Positions 49,501 to 60,626 of a stretch of DNA of 64,000 nt are shown here, piece by piece. Both the position numbers and the translations under genes were made by a program. The number at the start of each line of letters is the position of its first letter. The first letter of the stretch is position 1. Under the pieces are notes generated by a model, which saw only the letters and a program-made list of their open reading frames with translations, made no database searches and had not been told where the DNA came from. Origin of the DNA: Carallia brachiata (lineage: Eukaryota > Streptophyta > Magnoliopsida > Malpighiales > Rhizophoraceae); NCBI GenBank assembly GCA_021464245.1, contig JADCRB010000119.1, positions 332,553 through 396,552 on the forward strand, given 5' to 3'.

Positions 49501-50066
49501 AACATGGCCTCAAATTTCCCAGATTAAAATTGTGCACAGTACAACATTGAGGGCGTTGACTGTGTTAGGCAACGGTAAAATGGATTGTAGATTAAAAAGG
49601 AAATGCATAATTGTTTTGTGGTTGTTTAAGATAATGTAAATTTGATTTAAAAGGTTTCGACCGGTTCATTCTACTAGATACAAATGAATGCACGGAAGCT
49701 TTATACTACGAACAAAACATTTTATAATATATAAATTATATTTTATACAGCATATAAAAAACATATGATAAAATAATACAAAATCCAAAAAAAAAAAAAT
49801 TCTTATATGTTGTATAAATAGTTGTTGGTGTTGTATAAAACCTTTATGCGTTGTATAAAATTATTTTGTATCCAATTATATCTATGAAATCAAGCGTCAT
49901 ATAGCCGTTTTCAATTTGATTTTACACGTATATGATTTCCCTAAGTTTTGTGTAGCTAAAGGCGGGTATGACACAGATCATTAGAATACAGGAAAAAGGC
50001 GTTTTTTGTGGGGGTGGGGAGGATGACAGATTGATGATCCATGGGGTGAAAGCCATGTAAGCAACC
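49501..50066. other. Spacer and 3' flank of SIGE
   Basis: No gene. A GTTGTATAAA word occurs three times between 49808 and 49860. Confidence 0.4.
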
Positions 50067-53046
50067 TCATGAGACAACATAGCGGCGAAGATAATCTACA
50101 CGAGCTGGATGCTTGAGCTTCATGAGCGCTTTCATCTCATGCTTCCGGACCATTTCTCTTGAGATATTTAAGTTCCCAGCAATCTCTCCCAACGTTCTGT
50201 CACCTTTACCATCAAGCCCATATCTCTGTCTGATCACCAAGCTCTCTTTTGGCTTCAGAGAATCAAGCTGGAGAAGATTCTCAGAGTTGGTCAAAGTACA
50301 CCACTAAATGCATTACATCAAAATCTACCCAACAAAGGAAATTGTAAAAACAGCTACAATAAATAAGTCCTATACCAACCGGTATATGAATACATTTACA
50401 AGCATCAGTAGGCGTTTCTTAAAAACAAACCTCTTCCCAAATAAGACCTATATCTTTTCTAAAAGAGCGCAGTCTCAAACACTTGAGAGCACTTGCCTAT
50501 AATGATCTTCAAAACACTAGAGACGTCCAAATTTCAGTGTACTAGTTGGTTGTCCATGGTTATTGTTCTTTTAAAAGCACAAGGAACAGAAAAAAATCGG
50601 ATGAAACCACCAAGTTAACTTAAACAGGACAACAATCTATCTATCCCTATCGAGAGCACGGCTTAGTTGAGCTCCTTATTTGCTTGGAGATATACACATT
50701 TTCAAAGTCCAAATTAACAAGCAGTCCTAAATTATTAAAGAGAGAAAGCCAAAGCAGTCAAAAATCCAATTCCAGAGAGCATGAGTAGTTACCACATCAT
50801 CTAGAGCAAGCCTGAGAAGAGCAGGTTGCCTCCGCTTATCACCTCCGTCAGTGTCAGTAATTCCGGCTATGAACTCTTCTTGTGTGGTTGCATGCCTTGA
50901 ATGCAGAGAGAAAACTGGTTTTGCGGCCCTCATAACTTCATGATACCTCTCTGGTGAGATCCCAACTTTTTCTATAATCTCTTCTTTTGTTGGTTGTCGT
51001 TGAAGCTCAAACAATAACTCAAGTTTGGCTTTCTGGATTTCGAACCTAACCTGAAAGTATCAGAGATAGAACGTTATATTTGTCATCACAAGCGCACAAA
51101 AACAAACTTGAATAACAAGTAAATGACCATAAGAGACTTTTTTCAATTGCAGTCACTAACCTCAGGACATGGGTTGCTAAGAGTACTAAATTGACCAAGT
51201 GATGACAAAATTTATAAACCATCAAAATTAGACAATAGATAATGAAAATTGTGTGGCTTAATTGCTGCTTAAGATAATCCAAACAACAGGACTAATACAC
51301 TATTACTTAAGCTTCCTGTTAAATTACCACCTAATCTAAACATATTAACTTGGTTCCACAGATCTATGTCTCTGAAAGAAAAGGTTCTCCAAAAAGCCCA
51401 ATGTACTACTCCCAGACAATGCATCAAAATAAATATAAGTCACTATGCTCTTCTGAATAAAAGAAGGAAGAACCCAGCGTAGTATGAAGGGAACATACTG
51501 ATTCAAGGCCAAACGAGACACGGGTAAAGCTGGAAAGTGTCATTGAACGAATTATGGCATGCCTGATCCAAAACAGTCCATAGGTGGAAAGGCGGAACTT
51601 CCTTTTGAGTTCAAAGCGATCAATTGCTATAATAAGTCCTTTTACTCCTGCCTGACAGAGGTCTTGAAATTTTGGGCCATTTGCAAAGTCTTGAAAATAT
51701 TTGTTGATTACAAACAATACAAGCCGGAGATTGTGCTGCAACAAATATGAAAATAATCTGTAAAGCTTTGAAATCAAAGTCAGGCCCTTGATCCTCAGGC
51801 CTCTTTGCACGACATGTTCAGTACATTATCAGTAGTGACAATCACTATGAACTCAGTAATTAAGCCATTGAGCTAAATGTATTCGTTTTTAGAGTTTGGA
51901 ATCTCTCGATACTCAACACGGATTTAGTTTCTTCAGACTATTGAAAGTGTCAAAAATTGTTGGCTCTACAGCGGGATTATGCTTTGGCTCCTGCCTTTTT
52001 TTCCCTCGATATTCAGACATGTTATGATCATTTAAACAAAAAAAAAAGAAAAAAGAAAGCAACAAAAGGAAACTTTTCTCATAGTCCAGAGTCCTAGGCT
52101 TCACTTACCTTAATGAGTTTATTTCTTGCAGCTCGACCAACCTCTATCTCTCTTCGCAATTGGGTGACCTTCATATTTGTGGCCTCAGCCAATTCACCCT
52201 CTGCTGGTTCTCTGCCAAAATTACGTTGCAAATTCTCTTTTACCTGAAGGAGTGCCTGATACAGTGGAATTGTGCATAAGCAGCAGAAGACTAATGCTCT
52301 ATTATGCTGGAGAGAAGCGAATATCAAGTATTAAAAACTAAAGACATCTGTAGGATTATACTCACCTTCATAGGCTCCATCAATTTGAAAAGCCAGGCAT
52401 GTTCCGCTGAAGACAGAACTGGAGGAATTTTCATCTTTTTCCAATCCAAGCTAATTAAATCGGTGGATGCGGAATACTCCCTCACAAGTTCCACGATCTT
52501 TTCATTTTCATTTTCTAGGTTCCTACCTCTAGTCTTCGTCTGGGAACCTACTACTCCTACTTCCTTCTTCTTCCTCAGGGCGATCCTTCTGTCAAGACTC
52601 AATCTTTTAGGTTTCTTTTCCCGGTTCCTAACAATGGTTTTAGCAGAACTAATCTGGGTTTTCTCCTCAGCAACTTCTGTGGCCTTCCTTTTCCTCTGTC
52701 GACCTTTCTTAGTCACGCCATTGGCAGCTTCCAAATCGGAAGGACTGCTAGTCGGGCTAAGCTTGTATATACTTTCAAGTTTGGCAGCCGCTTCATTATA
52801 ATCTACTTCAAAGGCACACGGAAAAACTTCTGTGCTGTCAGCTTTTCCAGGTCTTTTTTTCTCTTTGGCCGCCACTAGGGGCAATGGGATTTGTTCTTCC
52901 GGAGCAACTAAAGCAGTGTTATTAGATTTATCAGACTTGAATGCCACAATTAACGGTCTTCTTATCGCACATCTATTGTTACCAAAATTCGTGCTAAATC
53001 TTAATGGGGTCCGTGCAGCCGAGCTAGAAACAGTTACAACTCCCAT
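50067..53046 (-). CDS. SIGE: Plastid RNA polymerase sigma factor SIGE (SIG5)
   Basis: Nuclear-encoded sigma70-type factor that directs the bacterial-type plastid RNA polymerase; in Arabidopsis SIG5 serves the psbD light-responsive promoter and is stress- and light-induced. Exons (minus): 52366-53046, 52109-52255, 51499-51735, 50793-51050, 50067-50267; phases agree, 507 residues. An upstream in-frame TGA fixes the start, and [15 protein letters not shown] matches SIGE. Residues 1 to about 45 are Ser/Arg-rich like a transit peptide. A Lys-rich linker (115-180) precedes the core: region 2 in exon 3 (277-355: [45 protein letters not shown]), region 3 in exon 4 (356-441) and region 4 in exon 5 ([36 protein letters not shown]). 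The leader is split by an intron (53333 to 53114). Lies head to head with the WRKY gene. Confidence 0.95.
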
Positions 53047-53112
53047 GCCCAAGTTGCCCTTTTCACGAAATTTTTTTGATCGTCAATGAAGCTTTCCCTC
53101 TTGCAACAAAAC

Positions 53113-53584
53113 ACTGCGAAAAAACACAAAATTTTCCCGGTAAAACTTTTGCTGTCACTTCAGCGCCAATCAAAAGTAACTACACTAATTTCCTTAGTTA
53201 AAAACTAAGTGAATATTACAACAAAATATCTCTAATTAGACGCATCCAGTGCGACCCAAACAACAAAATTTTCAGATCATCACTAAATTTCTAAGTCACG
53301 ACAGTGTTACAAAAAAAAAAAAAAAAAGAATACCTGTTTTGAATAGACTCTGATTGAAAGGCAATTCCAAGTGTATGAAGAATGTCTGGTGGCCAACTCA
53401 CAAACTCTGCTTCGGAAACAGAAAGTTCGAGGAGCATCTAAACCGATTAATATTGTTTCTCTGGCTTTAACGGTGTCCACCAGTTATGTCTTTGAATAAT
53501 CAAATGGCTTTAAAACGGGGGTTAATTGAATCAACGGTGGCGGAAGGCACAAGTCGACACGAGAATGGGAAGGGGACGACGTGG
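53113..53584 (-). promoter_or_regulatory. 5'UTR intron and proximal promoter of SIGE
   Basis: The leader donor (CAG followed by GTATTC) ends the first exon at 53334 and the acceptor TTTCGCAG ends at 53114. About 250 bases upstream of that donor lies GACGTGGA (53577-53584), an ACGT-core element of the sort bound by bZIP factors such as HY5 or ABFs. The assignment of the factor is inference. Confidence 0.4.
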
Positions 53585-54779
53585 AGGGCGTTGAAGCAGG
53601 AAAACGATATCCGTGCTTGTCTGGCCTGGCAACTTACGAGTGGAAGACAAGATATTTTTGGTGGAGTTTGTGGATTTTGCTTGTTACCGTGGGTGGTTCT
53701 TATTGGAATCAATACACTTGTCTGTGGGACCCAAGAAATCTCTGGTAGTCTGGAGTGCCCCTACGTTTCGTACTTGCAGCCATTTAAAATGTGAAGGCCT
53801 TTTGATCCAAAAAAAAAAAAAAGGAGAAGGCCTCAAAATCTGAAAATCAAATGTTTGATTATAATTATTATAAAATTTACAAATCGATCAATACAGATTT
53901 GATTATTATTAAGGAAAGATTCTGACAAATTAGTTAATATAGATATAAAATTATATTTTTGATTATAATTAGATTTTTATAACAATTACTAAAATTTCTG
54001 TCAAATGACAAAAATAACCCTCCTCCCAAATTCGAAAATTGCCCAAAATGACTTATCAAAAGAAAACCCCATAGTGGTTCTTTTTGAAGGCCCAGTCTCA
54101 TCTGCCCATTTCCCGACTGATATTACTGCAAGCCCAGCCCCCAGCGACAAGGTGCAATGCAATTGCGAATATCGAACGCCTTGCTTCCTGGGTGGAAAAA
54201 GGTACGTGGGAGGATTTCTCCTCGACCCCACAAAAAATCAAATGATAAATATCACAAAACTTTTTTAACAAAAATTTTTAAATTTTAGAGAAATGTTAAA
54301 TTTAATTAAAATTTAATTTAAAAAATAAAATTAAAATTAAAAAAAATTTACCACATTAGTAAAAAACCTAATTCACAAAAAATCATAAAAAAAATATTTC
54401 GTACTATATATCACTGCTTCAAACCGTTTCTCTCATCCCATAAATGGGAGAACGGGGAGTGAGTGACGTAAGAATTTTTAATTTTTATGAAAGATTAATT
54501 CAATAACTTTAATGCTCTTGTTTTTGTTATTATTGTTTTTGTTTATTTAAAGTAATATTAATAAGTTATACATATTTTTTTTTCTCTTACTTTATATTCT
54601 TTTATTTAAAAAATTTATATTTTTTTGTCACATTATCCTTTTCCAAACACAAAAAAGTGAAAAAAATTTCTCACCTCCAATTTCTTTTTCCTTTCTCATT
54701 TTTGTCTCCTTTTACTCTTTTTTTTTTTGTCTCAAGGAAGGTGTAAATGACCTGTATATTGTACAGTTCCATTACAAGA
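53585..54779. other. Intergenic spacer between SIGE and WRKY, first part
   Basis: Frames at 53486-53843 and 54005-54268 have no family similarity. AT-rich after 53830. Confidence 0.45.
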
Positions 54780-54965
54780 GCATACAAAAAATTATTATAC
54801 ATCAGTCATATTATAACAACTATTATATTTTATACAACTGTAATAAAAAAAATTTGAAGTAAAAAAAATAGTAATATTTTTTATTCTATATTTTGTCATT
54901 ATAATAATGTAAAATATATTAATTATTATAATATAATTACTGTATAATAATTTTTTTTATATTTA
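54780..54965. mobile_element. MITE with about 60-bp inverted arms, family C
   Basis: Left arm AAAAATTATTATACATCAGT then CATATTATAACAACTATTAT and ATTTTATACAACTGTAAT. The reverse complement of the right arm reads AAAATTATTATACAGTAATT then ATATTATAATAATTAATATA and TTTTACATTATTATAATG. The short loop makes it a near-complete hairpin. No ORF. Confidence 0.6.
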
Positions 54966-57084
54966 TAAATATTTTTCCTATAGTATACCCACTGACTTAG
55001 TCTAGCCTTTGACCCAATTCAAAAGTTCATCAAAAAGGTCATGATGAGGGTCCAAGTAATGGGCATTTCCACACGCGTAAGATCAGGTCCATGTTTCATA
55101 GTATTGGTCTCCGCTTTTACCATTTGCAAAGATGCTATATTTTACTCCACTTTTTCAGTTTTCAGCACCAAAGGATCATCCACTCCACCTTCTTTATTAA
55201 GGGCTAAATTAAATTTGATTGGCAGCTCTCACCCGCCCGACCACCAACAACTTTCAAACACGCTTAGACCAATTCAATGTTCAATGATTTCTATAATTGT
55301 ATGTACCTGAGCATAGTGGAAATGGGACGACACTTACATGAGCTTGTTTAATTTTTTTGAATTTTACGTGTAAACGCTAGCTAGGTATATGAATGGCTGG
55401 AGGCGGACCGCGCGGTGTGAGCACTAATGTTGACCTTTTTTTTTTTTTTTCCTAAGAAAAGGCAATTAAAATATGATATATTTTGAAAAAAAAAATGTAA
55501 TGTATATTGTTAAAAGAAAATTACTACATTTTTTCAGTTGCAAAAGAAATTGTAAATGTAGCTGACCATGTACGTTACCCATGCATATACTCTTATATGG
55601 TAGTAATTTAAAATTTATTATAGAAATGTTAGAAAGACATTACTCTAGTTAGAGAGGGGGCGCGTCCTGTTTTAAAATAGGGGTTGATCTCCAAGATAAA
55701 ACTAACTCTTTTATTTTGAGAGAGTCACGTCCTCTTATACAGGAATGCGGTTAGAGATACAATTTACAAATTAAACTCAAGTCATTAATGTTATTTGTCA
55801 ATTGTTAATTGTCCATTACTATTTATTAGTTTTCCTATTGATGAAATAACAAAAAAAAAGTGTTGTGATGTTATTTGTTAATATGTTGAATAATAAGAAA
55901 AATACGGTGTGAGATGTCATTATAAGAATATGATAAGTGAATAGATTTGACTAATATATGTCGATTCAACTGGCAATGAAGGCCTTCATCATCAAGTACT
56001 AGCAGATGTTAAAAATTTTCAGACAACACACTCTATAGTCTACATGCTGGATTGTGTCTTCTTGGTTTAACATTATTTTACTGTATATGATAGTACTTGT
56101 TTCTCATTCGTATACAGCACAATAGAATTTGGAATTGCAAAAAAAAACCTTCTATTTTGACTTCTAGAAGGAAACTATCGTGCTTGGATTACAATGCCAT
56201 CCTATCCCAGAAGGTTCCAAATCTTGGAAATGTTATAGATTTGGCAGAGGATAATTAAAAATGCATGTATCGGCCCAACATTTTATCTGATATCACATGG
56301 GATTTTTATTAACAAGAACAAGTTGTTATTTATTAATTAATTAAAGTCACATTAGAAATTCGAACCCATCTCCGCATGTTTTGATTTTCGAGATCCACCG
56401 TCAATGCCCCTTTTGCTAAAATCAATACTAGATTGATGCTTCCAGGATTAGTTAAGTTTTTGCAAATCCAAGTCTTTAACCGCAAGAGAACAAGACATAT
56501 ACAAAAGAAGAAAAAAAAAAGTCGTACACAACAAGATGCATCGTGTAGGTCACAAAAATATAATTAAGCGGACAACACTCTTTCATATTCTATAATTATA
56601 ATTCAGTGTAAAACTAGTCTGTATGTGAATACGTGATATACAATTGACGATTGAGTTTTGTAATTAAAATTTGAACATAAAACTTCAAAAATAGAAGATC
56701 TAGATTTTTAATTAAAATTTAAACATAATACTTTAAAAATGTAAAATTGAGATTTCTAATTTAAAATAATAAATGTTTCTTTAGAAACAATTGACGAAAG
56801 GGTTTTTAATGCCATAAGGCGTTCGTTATACAATCCATTTTTATTTTTTAAACAGGGAGTTTATTTTATTATTATGTTTTTTAATGTGTAAACAGTTTCC
56901 GAGTTCAGGCTCTTTCAAGTCGCCAAAGGGCAAATCAACACGGTGAGTCAACATGTGCCACAAGTTACGCTTGTAAGTAGTGCTGAACTATTTTTGTAGG
57001 GCATTGGAATGGCCAATGACGACGTAAGCGAAAGATCGGAGCTCAACGCCATCATCACGTCGTGACCATTTTGATAAACAATAC
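54966..57084. other. Intergenic spacer between SIGE and WRKY, middle part
   Basis: No supported gene. The frame at 55041-55310 is open for 89 codons without recognisable similarity. A tRNA-like box B word on the minus strand (GGGTTCGAATTTC, about 56354-56366) has no partner box A. Confidence 0.45.
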
Positions 57085-57470
57085 TTAAGAGTGTGTTTGA
57101 AGTGCGAGTAAAAGAGGGGAAAGGAGAGGAAATGAAAAGAAAAAGAAGGAAAATAGAAAAAAAATAATGTTGTTTAGAATGATAGATAAAGTTAAAAAAA
57201 GGAAAGTAAGTGAAAGAAAAGGTAAATATTAATTTGTGAGAAAAAAAGTAAGAGAAAATAAAATTATTTGGAGTGATAGAAAAATGTGAGAGAAAGAAAG
57301 TAAATATGGTAAAAGAAAAAGTAAATAATAATTTATGAGAGAAAAAGTAAAAAGAAAATAAAATTATTTAAAGTGATGTAAAAAATAAATAAAAAAATAA
57401 TAATAATAATAATTATATTATTTTTTCTCCCCTAATTTTTCTTCGCACCCCAAATATAACATAAGTCTTA
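57085..57470 (+). repeat. Purine-rich dispersed element, copy 4
   Basis: Starts GTGTGTTTGAAGTGCGAG; the other end, reverse complemented, reads TTGGGGTGCGAAGAAAAATT, so the termini are imperfect inverted repeats around TTTGRRGTGCGA. Two and a half internal units with AAAATTATTTGGAGTGATAG, GTAAATATGGTAAAAGAAAA and AATTTATGAGAGAAAAAG. CTTAA occurs just outside both ends and might be a target duplication. Confidence 0.65.
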
Positions 57471-57566
57471 AATCATTGTTTAGTACCAAAAAGCGTTCGC
57501 TGATGCCAACGCGGAACAAGGTTTGAAGATTCCTCGCCTATTTTCACCCGGCTAAGCTACCTTACC

Positions 57567-57572
57567 TTGACT
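57567..57572 (+). promoter_or_regulatory. W-box core in the WRKY promoter
   Basis: TTGACT, the core recognised by WRKY factors, about 740 bases before the TATA box. A single site; WRKY promoters often carry such sites for auto- or cross-regulation. Confidence 0.3.
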
Positions 57573-58310
57573 TCCAGGTCACCGTTTTCAGTTAATTTCC
57601 GTTTTTGTTTTTAATTATTAGATTCCATTTCTGAGACTTGTCGGTTTTAAGTGGACTCGACGCAGGAACCGTATAGGGACGTTTTCCATAATAAAATAAT
57701 AAATTTTTAAAATTTAAATTTTTGAATAAAAATTACGCGACGTGTGCATATATAGTTTAACTAAATTCGAGAAAAGTGCAAACAAGATATTATTTCATAG
57801 TTTTGTAATTTTCATGGGTCCTTGTACGCAAATTATTCGACCGACATGCACATTTTATTGGTCCTAACACACATTTGGTTTTTTTTTTTTAAATTGAAAT
57901 AAATAATTTTTTATTTATGAGTAATATCATCTAATGTCGTCTATTTCAAAATTTTGCGTTTCGATAGTGATTTATTATTATAATTATTACTATCATTTGA
58001 TACATATGTAGTATAGAAAAGATTTGCACGAAATTAAAATGGTAGGAATATGGTTTTGTTAGTGGTTGTTAACCTTAAAAATAAGAAAGCGCAACATCAT
58101 CATTAGAAGTTATACCTGAAGGCCTAGGAGAGAAATGGTCAGCAAATTGGACTTTTATTTTCCTTTGAATCCTTGGTTCCTATGACCGAAGACCGGTCTT
58201 AATTAAGAAAAGGAAAAAGGCTGGTAAACGTTTTTCTCAGTCAGACTTCTCCTTTTTCTTCCCCCTTTAGGCTTCTGCCTTCCATGCATCATTCAAAATC
58301 TGGCTTCCCT

Positions 58311-58316
58311 TATAAA
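58311..58316 (+). promoter_or_regulatory. TATA box of the WRKY gene
   Basis: TATAAA in CCCTTATAAACCC. Transcription would start near 58345, giving a leader of about 385 bases if unspliced. Confidence 0.55.
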
Positions 58317-58593
58317 CCCAAATCCAACTCTTCCTTAATTTGTCTCAACTCCTCAGGTTAATTTTCACCTTTATATTTATTTGGCTACACCTGCTGTTCT
58401 TAGTTCTTACTCGTCATTCCAAAACCCAAGAAGCTTTCATTAAAAAATATTAGATTACCTGTCTGCCTGCTAGTTTTAGCTAGATTCCAACTTTAGCCTT
58501 TTTTTTCCAGTAAATCCACTTCCCAGAGGTTTCGGTCCTCTAGCTATAGCCTCCAAGACTTGCACGAGGCTGTTGCAGAGAAAGAAAAATTTA

Positions 58594-58758
58594 ATGATCG
58601 ATCGCTTTCTACCTGTTTTCGACATTGGATATTTGCAACGTGCCCTGTTTATACGTATACAAATTGCTTGGCATTTTGCTTTCTTATTAGATCCTGTTAA
58701 CTGCGTTATTAGCCGTGGGTGGAGAATAATATGGAGGATTGGGAGCAAAAGAATCTGA
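58594..58758 (+). CDS. Upstream ORF overlapping the WRKY start
   Basis: The only ATG between the likely transcription start and the WRKY start codon. It opens a 54-residue frame (MIDRFLPVFDIGYLQRALF at its beginning) that ends at TGA 58756-58758, 28 bases inside the WRKY coding sequence and in a different frame. Its start context is weak (T at -3, A at +4) while the WRKY ATG is strong (A at -3, G at +4), so leaky scanning would be needed for WRKY synthesis. A spliced leader could remove it. It is described as a reading frame, not as a proven peptide. Confidence 0.4.
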   Translation: MIDRFLPVFDIGYLQRALFIRIQIAWHFAFLLDPVNCVISRGWRIIWRIGSKRI

Positions 58759-60626
58759 TAGCAGAGCTGACAATGGGGAGGGAGACAGCAAGGCAGCTCC
58801 AATTCCATCTCCACATGCCATCTTCTTCCAGGGAGACCCGTGAAGTGTTGGTCCAAAGGATCCTCGCTTCTTACGAAAAAGCGCTTGCGATTGTAAATTT
58901 TGGTGGCCCGGCGGGCGAGCCACATCCCACAGGAGTTGCCATTCCAATGTCCGAGTCGTCCCCTTCTCTGAGTACAAGTCCCAGGAGCGAAGACTCTGCT
59001 GACCGGGACTTCAAGGAGCAGGACACTAATAATGATGGCTCCAGGAAGAGGTGAAAGAAAAAAAGTACTTAAATTTTTCTGTCTATTTTAATTATGATAA
59101 TAATGTTAGTTATGTTATGACATCAATTTATGCTGAGGTTCGCATCTTTGAATGTGAAATTTCATAGAAAGAGTATGCCAAGGTGGACACGACAAGTCCA
59201 AGTTAGCCCGGGGATGGGACTGGAAGGGCCTCTTGACGATGGCTTTAGCTGGAGAAAATATGGGCAGAAGGACATTCTTGGAGCCAAATATCCACGGTAG
59301 GCCTCTTAATTCTCAACTATTGTTTGAAATTAATTTTGAATTGTAATTTGTGGGAGTATTTCTCCATTCATTTCAACTCTTGCAATACAAAATGAATACA
59401 TACGTATCCACAAGCCTGAATATCATAATTGGAATATGTGCTATACTTCAAAAACAAAAAAAAAAGTGAATAACAAACACCATGATTATACGTAGTTAAC
59501 CAAATTTAACTCTACTTTACGTTATATAGGATTATGGAAGTCATTGAGAAATATCAAGGCATAGGCAAGAAACTTTTTTCTTGTCCCCTGTTTTGGTCAT
59601 TGAACCCTCTTTGGGTCATAGACGCACAATTGAAAACATATCGCACACAATTTAGTTGACCACGAACATTCCCATATCCCATATATAAACATAGTAAGCA
59701 AAAAAAGGGAAAAAAACATTGCCAAGCAAAGCCCATAACGGACAAAAAAAAAAAAATCTTTGATTATGATTGAAAAAAAGTTCCTCTACTTAGATATTTC
59801 GATCTTGTATTTAAGAATTTTCTGAAAGACTTAGAATTTTGTTGACTCAAGTCTCTAAGCATTTGGTTGAATTTTCTTTGATTACCAGTTTTTACGATTA
59901 AACAGTAGTAGTAAATTGTTTTGTAAATGGTGACGTTGCAGAGGCTACTACAGATGTACTCATCGAAACGTCCGAGGTTGTTTGGCAACAAAGCAAGTAC
60001 AAAGATCCGACGAAGACCCAACAATCTTCGAAATCACCTACAGAGGAAGGCATACTTGCAACCAAGCCACCCGTATGCTCCCTCCTTCACAGTCTCTCGA
60101 AAACTTTCAGGAGCCAGTTATTAACAGTAAATCAATATTAATAGAACCCCAACAGCACGCCATCGTCCAACCCACAGAAAATAACAATCAGCAACAGCTA
60201 CTCTTGAACTTTCGCAACGGCCTCAAAGTCATAACCCAAGACCTTGACTCTCACGGCGGCGAGCCATCGACAATATTTCCTTGCTTCCACTTCCCTGCCT
60301 CAACGTCCAGTGCTATTCCCGCTGGGAATCATCGTGGGCTGTTTTCGCCTTCTATGGCCGACAGCACCTTCAATATGGGGAGCTTTTCTCCGCCGCTCGT
60401 TTCTCCTTCGACGACGTCCGGGACAGCAAGTTACTTGTCGGTGCCACCTAGTTCGATGAACAACAGGTTCGGAGGGAACCAGAATTTTAAGATTTCTGAG
60501 CTCGATGACATCGTTTCTGCTGTCACTTCGACGACAAGCTCGCCCGCTGTCGGCTTGAATTTTCCGTTCGACAATATCGAATTCGATGCGAATTTCACAT
60601 TTGACAGTCCCAGACATCTCAACTGA
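58731..60626 (+). CDS. WRKY30: Group III WRKY transcription factor (WRKY30/41/53 type)
   Basis: Nuclear DNA-binding protein that recognises W-boxes, usually in defence and senescence. Exons 58731-59050, 59168-59296, 59942-60626; 377 residues. WRKYGQK at 135-141 and a C2HC zinc finger (C155-x7-C163-x23-H187-x-C189) define group III; the conserved R-type intron interrupts the domain at YPR/GYYR. N-terminal WEQKNLIAELTMGRETARQL and ETREVLVQRILASYEKAL are shared with WRKY53/30 and may form a coiled coil. A basic KKSMPRW-like stretch precedes the domain. The C-terminus is rich in Ser, Asn and acidic residues (SELDDIVSAVTS), suiting an activation region. The symbol rests on KSMPRW similarity and on SIG5 being the neighbour, as WRKY30 is in Arabidopsis; WRKY41/53 is the alternative. 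Confidence 0.93.

Noticed and set aside
52304..52801. 165-codon plus-strand frame
   Set aside because: Shadow of the SIGE first exon on the other strand; low-complexity Ser/Phe/Leu translation.
56350..56370. Minus-strand box B-like word
   Set aside because: No box A at the right distance and no cloverleaf; not called as tRNA or SINE.
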